NCBI GenBank assembly: GCA_012515825.1
Contig: JAAYXQ010000028.1
Coordinates: 1-9,278, forward strand
Length of the DNA stretch: 9,278 bases
Source of the DNA: Fibrobacter sp.
GTDB taxonomy: Bacteria > Fibrobacterota > Fibrobacteria > Fibrobacterales > Fibrobacteraceae
Direction: 5' to 3'
The position numbers were made by a program, and so were the translations under genes. Position 1 is the first letter of the stretch; each line of letters starts with the position of its first letter. A model generated the notes under the pieces. That model saw nothing but the letters and a program-made list of their open reading frames with translations, ran no database searches and had not been told where the DNA came from. Shown here piece after piece: positions 1 to 6,286 of the stretch.

Positions 1-201
1 GAGCGTATGACGGGGATCATAGTCTGGGATCTAAAAAATCCAGAAAAACCACTTATTATTGACTATTATTTAGACCCAAAAGACCGAGGTCCAGAAGGAA
101 TATTGTTTATTTCTGCTCAAAAAAGCCCTTTTCCGAGAATACCCCTACTTATTGTGGGGTATGAATACAGTAAATCGATAGTCATATATTCTATTCAATA
201 A
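1..201 (+). CDS. C-terminal fragment of a choice-of-anchor I family protein
   Basis: The frame is open from the first base (Glu-Arg before the first Met) and ends at TAA 199-201, so this is the 3' end of a longer gene whose start lies outside the window. The visible 66 residues carry the pattern I know from the C-terminal blade of choice-of-anchor I proteins (large secreted or surface beta-propeller proteins, often annotated as alkaline-phosphatase-like). That pattern is a GIIVWDLKNPEKP strand, then a GPEGILFI motif, then SP...PLLIVGYEYS...VIYSI as the last strands. In that family GPEGL-FI and LLVVxNEVS are the usual forms. Enzymatic activity is not established for most members, so no reaction is assigned. 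The next gene starts 52 nt downstream and no terminator is visible between them. Confidence 0.7.
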   Translation, partial: ERMTGIIVWDLKNPEKPLIIDYYLDPKDRGPEGILFISAQKSPFPRIPLLIVGYEYSKSIVIYSIQ

Positions 202-253
202 AATCATTCTTTTGGTTTACGTTTTTCAATGTTTTTACTAAACTTAACCGATC

Positions 254-1171
254 GTGTCCTTTTTTAAAACGACTATCCATTTACAGGGTTCTTCTAAATC
301 CCTATCGCTGAAACTTCCTAACTGGATGTTTCGTGTTTTCTTTGCCGTACGTAAAGTCATCATTATTGGTTTACTTCTATTATTTGTTCAAGCAGGCCTA
401 ATTTACACTTATCAGCATTTTTTAGGTAAGGCGATTCATCAGAGGGCCTCTTTAGACAGCGAGCTCCAACGTCTACAAAACCAATTATCTTCTTTAGATC
501 AAACTATGGATTCTCTTTTTGAAGAAGAAGATCTTGTATATGCCAAGTTTGGTCTTGCTGTAGCGGATCGTAACTCGAGAGAGCTTGGAACAGGCGGTAT
601 TATTGATCCTGCTTTACAATTAGTATGGTCTACTTCTCCTACACTGGAACTTGCCGACGCACTACAAGAAAGATCTAGTCAGTTAGCCAATAAAATTTTA
701 ATGAATCAAGGCTCTTTTGTCTCGGTGAATAATTATATCCTAAAACAACACACGAATTGGCGGTCTATACCTTCTATTTCTCCAACAAGAGGGCGTTATG
801 CTTCTCCGTTTGGTTCTCGAAAACACCCTATTAAGGGGATTGTTCGCATGCATAATGGAATAGATATTGCTAATGATCGCTGGACTCCAATTTATGCTTC
901 TGCAGATGGTGTTGTTCAAAGAGCTCAATTCAGTTCTTCTTTAGGTAATTTTGTGGCGATTGATCACGGTAATGGGATTGAAACAAAATATGGTCATATG
1001 CAAGCTTATATGGTAAGGTCTGGCCAGTTTGTTAAGAGATATCAAATCATTGGTTATATGGGAAACACTGGTCTTTCAGCAGGCCCTCATCTTCATTACG
1101 AAGTGTGGGTAAATGGGAAGGCGGTAAATCCAGTTCATTATATTCTCCCTAACGATCATGCGATCGAATAA
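254..1171 (+). CDS. Membrane-anchored M23 (LytM/lysostaphin-type) metallopeptidase
   Basis: This is a 305-residue peptidoglycan endopeptidase-type protein. A cytoplasmic tail (1-33) precedes one transmembrane helix (about 34-52), a short coiled coil (about 60-92), a linker, and a C-terminal M23 domain (about 178-298). The zinc and catalytic residues are all present: His200 and Asp204 in HNGID, His248 in YGHM, and His279/His281 in HLH. An active enzyme is therefore expected, unlike degenerate EnvC/NlpD-type activators. The anchor and coiled coil resemble division- or shape-linked periplasmic M23 proteins that cleave cross-link peptides. The start is GTG: an in-frame TAA lies 9 nt upstream, and the next in-frame ATG (326) falls just before the membrane helix. 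There is no clear Shine-Dalgarno before the GTG. The family call is firm; the exact bond cut is unknown. Confidence 0.92.
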   Translation: MSFFKTTIHLQGSSKSLSLKLPNWMFRVFFAVRKVIIIGLLLLFVQAGLIYTYQHFLGKAIHQRASLDSELQRLQNQLSSLDQTMDSLFEEEDLVYAKFGLAVADRNSRELGTGGIIDPALQLVWSTSPTLELADALQERSSQLANKILMNQGSFVSVNNYILKQHTNWRSIPSISPTRGRYASPFGSRKHPIKGIVRMHNGIDIANDRWTPIYASADGVVQRAQFSSSLGNFVAIDHGNGIETKYGHMQAYMVRSGQFVKRYQIIGYMGNTGLSAGPHLHYEVWVNGKAVNPVHYILPNDHAIE

Positions 1172-1224
1172 ATAGGTGGTTTAAAGCATTCTAATTGCTT
1201 TTCCCATAATAAGGTTTCCAAAAA

Positions 1225-2649
1225 ATGTTGTTATCCCTTTCGTGCGGTTTCGCACTGATGGGGTGTCCTTTATTTAACGAGTTTTTACCAGATCCTCAGG
1301 ATACGGTAGATCTTTATGGTGAATTTATTGAAATTCGATTAGGGTCTGATTTCTCGGTCAAGGACACTCTTTATATTCAGTTTGAAGATAAAATTGAATA
1401 TGCTTTCACGCAAATAAAAGCTTCTAGGCTTCTTTTACACCGAGATACCTCTACTTGTAAATCCAGTGAGCTTTTGGATTGTAGGCCTCTCCCTTTTCCT
1501 GCTTTACCTAATTCCAGAAGTTCTTTTTGGAGTTTAAGGTCATTAAATTGCGTCGATTCTGCTGCTCTTCCTATCCCCAAAAATGGAAAATCATTTCAGC
1601 GGTATAGTTCTGAAAAGGATTCTTGGGTTTATGTTTCTCCGAGTCCAGGAGAAGCAAATAGTCAATACGAATCGGGTATTAAAGATTGTGCTATTCGAAT
1701 TAAACAAGCAAAATATCTTGAAAAAAAATGGCAGATACAACTACAGGTTTTGAATTGTGATTCGTCTTTAGTTGAATGGACTATTTTACCTTTGAAGTAT
1801 CGTAATTTAGATGAATCAAAAACGATGACTATCACCGATTCTCTCTGGATATTCTCTCGCTATGAAGGAGAATCTCTTTTATTTAAGGCAGCACTTTCTC
1901 TTGATGAAAATATTCAAAATAATCAAGTCGATACGTTACTGTTTTTACACGAATCTCCACCAGTTTATTTAACAGAAGTGCACCATTGCCCAGAAGAACC
2001 TACTCCTGAGTGGATTGAAATATACAATCAAGAAAATCGAGCTTTACCCTTAGTCCATTTTGGCTTGGGAGAGCGAGGTTTAATTTCATCTTCCGTTGAA
2101 GATTCTATTGATTCTCATCAATCACTCATTTTAACAAAAGATACGCTTGCTTTTATTCAATCAAAAGGATTAGCGGATCTTTTTTTTAAGCAAGTGGCTT
2201 TAGGTTACCTTAAGAATACGAGTGATACTATTTTTTTGACTTATAAAAATACAGTTTTAGATTCTACCATTTGGAATAAAAAAACAGGTATTGAATGCCC
2301 AAGTGGCTTTAACCCTAAAACAGGAAGAGCTGAAAATACCCCTGGTTTTCAAGGAAGGGGCCTAAAAATTCAGGCTAAAACATCTCCTTTTTCATTCAAA
2401 ATTAATACACGAGTAATTTCAAAATCTATAGATGAGAATTCATTGCAAATTCTTATAGAAAGTGAAGAAGGTGTTTTAATCGAGTTACTTTCGGGGCAGG
2501 GAAATCTTCTTTGGCATATGAAAAATAATGCACTAAATCATAATTGGATTTCTATTCCTATTAAACAAAAGGGACAATTAGGCCCAAATTTTATTCGTCT
2601 TTCTGTGGGGCACTATGAAAAAGTGGTGGGTGTTGTTTTGCGTCCTTAG
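1225..2649 (+). CDS. Putative lipoprotein with two lamin-tail-like domains
   Basis: The 474-residue product begins with a short hydrophobic segment ending LMGC (Cys14), a plausible lipobox, although the n-region has no Lys or Arg. A region at about 248-376 matches the lamin tail domain: EVHHCPEEPTPEWIEIYN at the start, a SHQSLILTKD strand, and closing NTPGFQ. A second, more degenerate copy fits at about 27-146, with EFIEIRL, then ALPNS, VDSAALP, GKSFQR, and closing SPGEAN. A beta-rich module (about 150-245) separates the two. The last 80 residues (395-474) resemble FlgD/T9SS-type C-terminal Ig folds (LLSGQGNLLW, GPNFIRLSVG). Seven cysteines remain after the lipid Cys. ATG 1225 is preceded by AAGG at 1211-1214, and an in-frame TAA at 1210 excludes longer starts. 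The 3' end overlaps the next gene by 35 nt, so the two are probably co-translated. It is likely an envelope adhesion or scaffold protein; function is unknown. Confidence 0.75.
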   Translation: MLLSLSCGFALMGCPLFNEFLPDPQDTVDLYGEFIEIRLGSDFSVKDTLYIQFEDKIEYAFTQIKASRLLLHRDTSTCKSSELLDCRPLPFPALPNSRSSFWSLRSLNCVDSAALPIPKNGKSFQRYSSEKDSWVYVSPSPGEANSQYESGIKDCAIRIKQAKYLEKKWQIQLQVLNCDSSLVEWTILPLKYRNLDESKTMTITDSLWIFSRYEGESLLFKAALSLDENIQNNQVDTLLFLHESPPVYLTEVHHCPEEPTPEWIEIYNQENRALPLVHFGLGERGLISSSVEDSIDSHQSLILTKDTLAFIQSKGLADLFFKQVALGYLKNTSDTIFLTYKNTVLDSTIWNKKTGIECPSGFNPKTGRAENTPGFQGRGLKIQAKTSPFSFKINTRVISKSIDENSLQILIESEEGVLIELLSGQGNLLWHMKNNALNHNWISIPIKQKGQLGPNFIRLSVGHYEKVVGVVLRP

Positions 2650-3379
2650 CTTTTCTTCAGTATGTGCAGAAAATCCTTCTTTCCCTAGTTCTATGTATCC
2701 AGGCTTTTGGGGTTTTATGGGAAGTACTTTAGAAAGCGGTGCTCCAAGTGAAGAAAGTTCTCCTGCAAGGCGTACGGATTCTTTGTGGTTAAGTGCTTTT
2801 TGGAACAATTTGAATGCAGTTGAGGACTGTGATCAATTTGGATTCAGTTCTGAGTGGGGACGATCTTTTTACAGGAGTGCTTTTCTATTTTCGTTATTGA
2901 GTTTAGATTCAATATATAGGGCGGTTAGTTTTAGTGGAGAAATCGCCCTTCATAAAAGTCGTTTTAATATAGGGATTGGTCATGTATGGCGTACAGAGTG
3001 GGTTCCTGGAATAGATTCATGGGCAACACATCTTACAAAAATAGGACTTCATTTGAAACTAGTAGGAGGATTCTCATTTGGAGGTCTTTATATCATTAAT
3101 TCTGAAGAAAAAAAAAGATGGTGGGGAGGGCTACATTGGGGTTCTGTATCAGGGACTCGTTTCTTTTTGGAATTAGGTCAAGGTATCTTGAATGTGGGGC
3201 AATCTATTGATTTTGGAGCACTTCGTTTTCAAAGTGCGTTTTCTTACCCAGGACCGCAGATTTCTGTTGGTTTAATTCTTTCCTTTCGGAATCTTCTTTT
3301 GGGAGCAGGTATTTATAAAAATTCCAATCAGTTTAGTTCTAATTCTTTTCATTTAAATTGGAATATTTTTCGAAAGTAA
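2615..3379 (+). CDS. Exported hypothetical protein, probable outer-membrane beta-barrel
   Basis: The 254-residue product has a clear Sec signal peptide: Lys2-Lys3, a WWVLFCVLSFSS core, and an Ala-X-Ala-like VCA site giving cleavage after about residue 18. The mature part has no long hydrophobic helix. It consists of repeated stretches with alternating polar and apolar residues, rich in aromatics and Gly (for example FNIGIGHVW, LHLKLVGGFSFGGLYII, ISVGLILSF, FHLNWNIF), as expected of beta-barrel strands. I do not recognise a named family. The ATG lies inside the end of the upstream lipoprotein gene, with GGGG (2607-2610) just ahead, so translation is probably coupled. The shared overlap suggests that the lipoprotein and this protein work at the same place in the envelope; that is inference. 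Confidence 0.65.
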   Translation: MKKWWVLFCVLSFSSVCAENPSFPSSMYPGFWGFMGSTLESGAPSEESSPARRTDSLWLSAFWNNLNAVEDCDQFGFSSEWGRSFYRSAFLFSLLSLDSIYRAVSFSGEIALHKSRFNIGIGHVWRTEWVPGIDSWATHLTKIGLHLKLVGGFSFGGLYIINSEEKKRWWGGLHWGSVSGTRFFLELGQGILNVGQSIDFGALRFQSAFSYPGPQISVGLILSFRNLLLGAGIYKNSNQFSSNSFHLNWNIFRK

Positions 3380-3449
3380 TATAGATCACATAAATACAAC
3401 GTTTTTTTTGTTATGACAAAGGTTTAAGTAAAAGAATTATTCTAAACTT

Positions 3450-3480
3450 TTGTTTTATGGTAAAAAGTTTATTAAATAAT
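3450..3480 (+). promoter_or_regulatory. Possible promoter in the AT-rich gap before the triple-PAS gene
   Basis: The 3380-3523 gap is the longest non-coding stretch in the window and is strongly AT-rich. A TTGTTT (3450-3455) and an AATAAT (3475-3480, 5 of 6 to TATAAT) are separated by 19 nt, which is wider than the usual 17. The AATAAT belongs to a tract of four AAT repeats (3475-3486). Because the sequence is so AT-rich, matches of this quality arise by chance. The position, just ahead of a three-gene run, is the main support. Confidence 0.25.
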
Positions 3481-3511
3481 AATAATAAGCTGCTGTGTGT
3501 TTAGATCCTGT

Positions 3512-3517
3512 AAGGAG
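3512..3517 (+). promoter_or_regulatory. Shine-Dalgarno AAGGAG that fixes the triple-PAS start
   Basis: AAGGAG stands 6 nt before ATG 3524 and 9 nt before ATG 3527. An in-frame GTG at 3497 would put this site inside the coding region and add nine residues (including two Cys) that do not look like a signal or membrane segment. The ATG at 3524 is therefore chosen as the start. Confidence 0.75.
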
Positions 3518-3523
3518 AAATGT

Positions 3524-4780
3524 ATGATGGATATGTTTACTCTAATTTCAATTATATTGGTCTTGGTTATCGTTTGTATTTTTTTGTCTTATAAGTTACT
3601 AGCGTTACAAAAATATTTAAGTAATAAAAAGCTAATAGAAGTCTTCTCTCAAGAATTTATAGCCTCTCTTTCAGAAGATTTTTCTTTTTTATATGTGTCG
3701 CCTTCATCTGTGAATACAATAGAAATGCCTCCATCATTACTTAAGGGGCGCTATCTAAAGGAATTTGTTCATCCTGATGATTTAGATTTATTAGTTCGTT
3801 CACTAGAAGCACCGATAAGTGATGATCGCATAAAAACGGCTGTTTTTAGATGTCGCCATGGCTCAGAAGGTTGGTGCTGGGTGGAAATGTATGGAAAGAA
3901 AATTCGCTGGGAATCCAAGAAAAAAATACTCGTCTGCTATTTTAAGAATGTCGATTCAGTGATAAAATTGCGCTCAGATCACAATAGTATCGAGAAAAGA
4001 TTACAAATATTTTTAAGGCTTTCTTCCGATATTGTATGGGAAATTGATGTTGAAAAAAGAGAGCTGTCTATTTTAACTCCAGTAGTTTTCGAACGTCATC
4101 GAGTTCCATCAAGAACCCCTGGTCGAGTATCTATGGATGAGATCATGCCCGCAGAAGATCTTCGACTAGTTGAAAATGTGATTAATGCCCGTGTTCAACA
4201 TTTTTCTGAATATGGTCGGGATGTCCCTTCGTCAGAAGAAATTTTTATTCGTTTGTATGGTATCGATGAATCTCGTGTATGGTATTCTGTTCGAGGGCTT
4301 CTTGATAAAAATATAAATGGCCGACTCATGCTCTATGGCTCTGGTCATTTGGTTGATCATGCTCTAATCAATAAAACATCACCTGAGATTAAAACGGATT
4401 TATTTGATTCCATCATGTCATTACCCTATGTGCGCGTTTTTTGGGTAGATAAAGACCAGGTTTACTTAGGGTGTAATCAAACGTATGCTTCTGATTTAGG
4501 GCAGTATAATCCTTCTAAAGTGATTGGCGAACACATGCAATCCTTTTCAGTGAATGCTGCATTAGGATCCATCTTAAAAGATAATACACTAAGAGTGATT
4601 AAAACTAGACAAGCTTGTTCTGGAAAAACAGAACTTTTTATTGGCCCAGATTCTGTGCGTCATCTTTTATTTTACAGTTTCATGCCGTTAGAAGATGAGT
4701 CGAAATCGGTTTCTGCAGTACTTGGGATTTATTTGATCTCTAATACTGATAGAATTACACCCTTAAACTTAAATATGTAA
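3524..4780 (+). CDS. Membrane-anchored triple-PAS sensor protein without an output domain
   Basis: From ATG 3524 the product has 418 residues. One transmembrane helix (about 5-24) is followed directly by three consecutive PAS-like domains. PAS1 (about 41-145) has the PAS_3-type FVHPDDLDLL and a GWCWVEMYGKKIRW strand. PAS2 (about 160-275) has SSDIVWEIDVEKRE, DEIMPAEDLRLV and SRVWYSVRGLL. PAS3 (about 292-405) has VRVFWVDKDQVYLGCNQTYA, KVIGEHMQSF and LLFYSFMPLED. The helix has almost no periplasmic part before it, so the PAS domains are most likely cytoplasmic. Nothing follows PAS3: no histidine kinase, GGDEF, EAL, HTH or phosphatase motif, and the stop is 12 nt before the next gene. In most PAS proteins the PAS domains control such a module, so this one probably signals through a partner protein. 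The bound ligand or cofactor cannot be told. Confidence 0.75.
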   Translation: MMDMFTLISIILVLVIVCIFLSYKLLALQKYLSNKKLIEVFSQEFIASLSEDFSFLYVSPSSVNTIEMPPSLLKGRYLKEFVHPDDLDLLVRSLEAPISDDRIKTAVFRCRHGSEGWCWVEMYGKKIRWESKKKILVCYFKNVDSVIKLRSDHNSIEKRLQIFLRLSSDIVWEIDVEKRELSILTPVVFERHRVPSRTPGRVSMDEIMPAEDLRLVENVINARVQHFSEYGRDVPSSEEIFIRLYGIDESRVWYSVRGLLDKNINGRLMLYGSGHLVDHALINKTSPEIKTDLFDSIMSLPYVRVFWVDKDQVYLGCNQTYASDLGQYNPSKVIGEHMQSFSVNAALGSILKDNTLRVIKTRQACSGKTELFIGPDSVRHLLFYSFMPLEDESKSVSAVLGIYLISNTDRITPLNLNM

Positions 4781-4792
4781 TGTGAGATCAAT

Positions 4793-5215
4793 ATGAAAAA
4801 AAGAATTCTTTTTTTATTGTTAGGTGTTTTTATTTCTTTTGGTTGTAGCGAATCTTCTTCTGAAAAAGAAGCAAAGAGTAAACCTGTTGTAAAGAAAGAA
4901 GAACCTATTCAGACTATCTCTTATAAAACGATTGAGTGGAATGAAGCAATACAATTAAATCAAAAAGGAGAAACTCTATTTTTAGACGTGCGCACTCCTA
5001 GTGAAGTTGCTGAAGGTGATGTTTCTGGAGCCTTAAATATTCCTGTTCAAGAATTAGATCGCCGTTATTCTGAAATACCGAAAGATAAAAAGCTATTAGT
5101 TTACTGCCGTTCTGGTCGTCGTAGTGCCGCCGCTGCCTCTATGCTTATACAAGCGGGTTATAAAGAAGTTTATAATATCCGTGGCGGTTTTTCTCAAGCG
5201 CCTGCTGGTTTGTAA
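4793..5215 (+). CDS. Rhodanese-domain lipoprotein
   Basis: The 140-residue product begins with a KKR n-region and hydrophobic core ending ISFGC (Cys18), a likely lipobox although Ser at -3 is atypical. A charged Ser/Lys/Glu-rich spacer (19-40) follows, then a single rhodanese domain (about 43-138). The domain shows LFLDVRTPSE (Asp65, Arg67), GALNIPV, and the active-site loop CRSGRR with catalytic Cys105, then SAAAASMLIQAGY and NIRGGF. The six-residue loop beginning with Cys is the sulfurtransferase type that forms a persulfide, so the enzyme should be active. Export places it in the periplasm, where single-domain rhodaneses (PspE is the known E. coli case) handle sulfane sulfur or thiol redox. 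It starts 12 nt after the PAS gene with GTGAG (4782-4786) as a weak ribosome site. A link to the PAS sensor is possible but not shown. Confidence 0.88.
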   Translation: MKKRILFLLLGVFISFGCSESSSEKEAKSKPVVKKEEPIQTISYKTIEWNEAIQLNQKGETLFLDVRTPSEVAEGDVSGALNIPVQELDRRYSEIPKDKKLLVYCRSGRRSAAAASMLIQAGYKEVYNIRGGFSQAPAGL

Positions 5216-5221
5216 TTTTTA

Positions 5222-6256
5222 ATGTCAACAGATTCTAAATATATGTGCCTTGCTCTTCAGCAGGCACACTTTGCTATAGGAGTCAGTCGTCCAAATCCTC
5301 CTGTTGGAGCGGTTGTCGTTTCTAATGGGATAGTTGTTGGAAAAGGCTTTACACAAGCACCAGGTAACGCTCATGCAGAGGTGATGGCCATTAAAGATGC
5401 TGGTCCAAAAGCTTTGGGTGCTGATTTATGGGTGACTCTAGAACCTTGTTGTCATTACGGTAGAACGCCTCCATGTACACAAGCCATTGGTGAGGCTGGT
5501 ATTCGTCGTGTTTTTTATAGCCATCCTGATCCAAATCCAGCCGTACGCTCCAAGAGTAAAGAAATATTAGAGGCTGCTGGTATAGAAGTTTTTGAAGGCA
5601 TATTAAGTGAAGAAACAAATCGTTTTTACGAGGCTTACGATTATTTTGTACGTAACCAACGCCCTTTTGTAGAAGTGAAAGTGGCTCAAACTCAAGATGG
5701 TTTCATTGCAGGTAAGAATAGAGAGCGCTTAATGATCACAGGAGATGAAGCGAATCATTGGACCAATTCTTTACGCTCTATTTCAGATGCTATTTTAATT
5801 GGAGGAGGAACATTAGAAGCAGATGATCCTCTCCTCAGTTTAAGAGGGTTAGAAGGGAATTCACCTGAGCGCATTGTTCTTGTAGGAAAACGCCTTCTTT
5901 CTTCACGTTACAGAATGTTTCATGAAGGTAAAAAGCCCATCATCTATTCTGAAGTTCCACAAAAAGAGATAGAAGAAATAGCTGAAGTTCGTTTATTAAG
6001 AGGAAATAATTTTTTAAGCCATTGGACGCAGATAATTGATGATTTATCTAATAGAGGAATGCACCGATTATTGGTAGAAGCAGGTTCTCAATTATCAAAA
6101 CTGATTATAGATGCTCAAGTTTATAATCGCTTTCATGTATGGGTTTCTCCTAAAAGGATTGGCGAAGGCCTTCCATGGGCTTTAACGATAGAGATGGATC
6201 CGTCAGAAAAAGATCAACATATTTCTTTTGTAAATCATAAATTTAATGGAAAATAA
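5222..6256 (+). CDS. ribD: Bifunctional riboflavin biosynthesis protein RibD (deaminase/reductase)
   Basis: RibD carries out two cytosolic steps of riboflavin synthesis: deamination of the pyrimidinone phosphate made from GTP, then NADPH-dependent reduction of its ribosyl chain. The N-terminal deaminase (about 5-125) has PNPPVGAVVV, the HAE zinc motif (His51, Glu53) and LEPCCHYGRTPPC (zinc ligands Cys76 and Cys85). The reductase (about 147-340) has VKVAQTQDGFIA, SDAILIGGGTLEADDPLL and LLVEAGSQLSKLIID, where the usual GG is AG. At 344 residues it is slightly shorter than the typical 360-370, but both halves look complete. It starts 6 nt after the rhodanese stop, in the same frame, with no Shine-Dalgarno, so reinitiation is likely. 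No other riboflavin gene is nearby, and no FMN riboswitch is seen upstream. Expression therefore probably depends on the promoter before the PAS gene. Confidence 0.96.
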   Translation: MSTDSKYMCLALQQAHFAIGVSRPNPPVGAVVVSNGIVVGKGFTQAPGNAHAEVMAIKDAGPKALGADLWVTLEPCCHYGRTPPCTQAIGEAGIRRVFYSHPDPNPAVRSKSKEILEAAGIEVFEGILSEETNRFYEAYDYFVRNQRPFVEVKVAQTQDGFIAGKNRERLMITGDEANHWTNSLRSISDAILIGGGTLEADDPLLSLRGLEGNSPERIVLVGKRLLSSRYRMFHEGKKPIIYSEVPQKEIEEIAEVRLLRGNNFLSHWTQIIDDLSNRGMHRLLVEAGSQLSKLIIDAQVYNRFHVWVSPKRIGEGLPWALTIEMDPSEKDQHISFVNHKFNGK

Positions 6257-6285
6257 AAAAGCACCATTTACTGGTGCCTTTTTTT
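6255..6285. terminator. Bidirectional intrinsic terminator between convergent operons
   Basis: GCACCA (6261-6266) pairs with TGGTGC (6272-6277) around a 5-nt loop. Six A (6255-6260) stand on the left and seven T (6279-6285) on the right, so the stem is followed by a U-run when read on either strand. It overlaps the ribD stop and ends 1 nt before the stop codon of the minus-strand gene, so one hairpin serves both transcripts. Confidence 0.85.
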
Positions 6286-6286
6286 A

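Noticed and set aside
1183..1201. Hairpin AAAGCA/TGCTTT after the M23 gene as a terminator
   Set aside because: The stem is only 6 bp with two G-C pairs, and the T-run after it is four bases, broken by CCC. It is too weak to call a terminator.
2578..2808. Open frame on the minus strand across the lipoprotein/barrel junction
   Set aside because: Both plus-strand genes have recognisable export signals or domains here; the minus-strand product shows no domain and no ribosome site.
3402..3409. Run of eight T after the barrel-like gene as a terminator
   Set aside because: No GC-containing stem precedes it; only ACAA/TTGT can pair around it.
3497..3523. Upstream GTG start for the triple-PAS gene
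   Set aside because: It would place the strong AAGGAG (3512-3517) inside the coding region and has no ribosome site of its own; the added residues do not resemble a signal or membrane segment.
3380..3523. FMN riboswitch controlling the ribD transcript
   Set aside because: The conserved RFN core sequences are not seen here, nor in the 6-nt gap directly before ribD.
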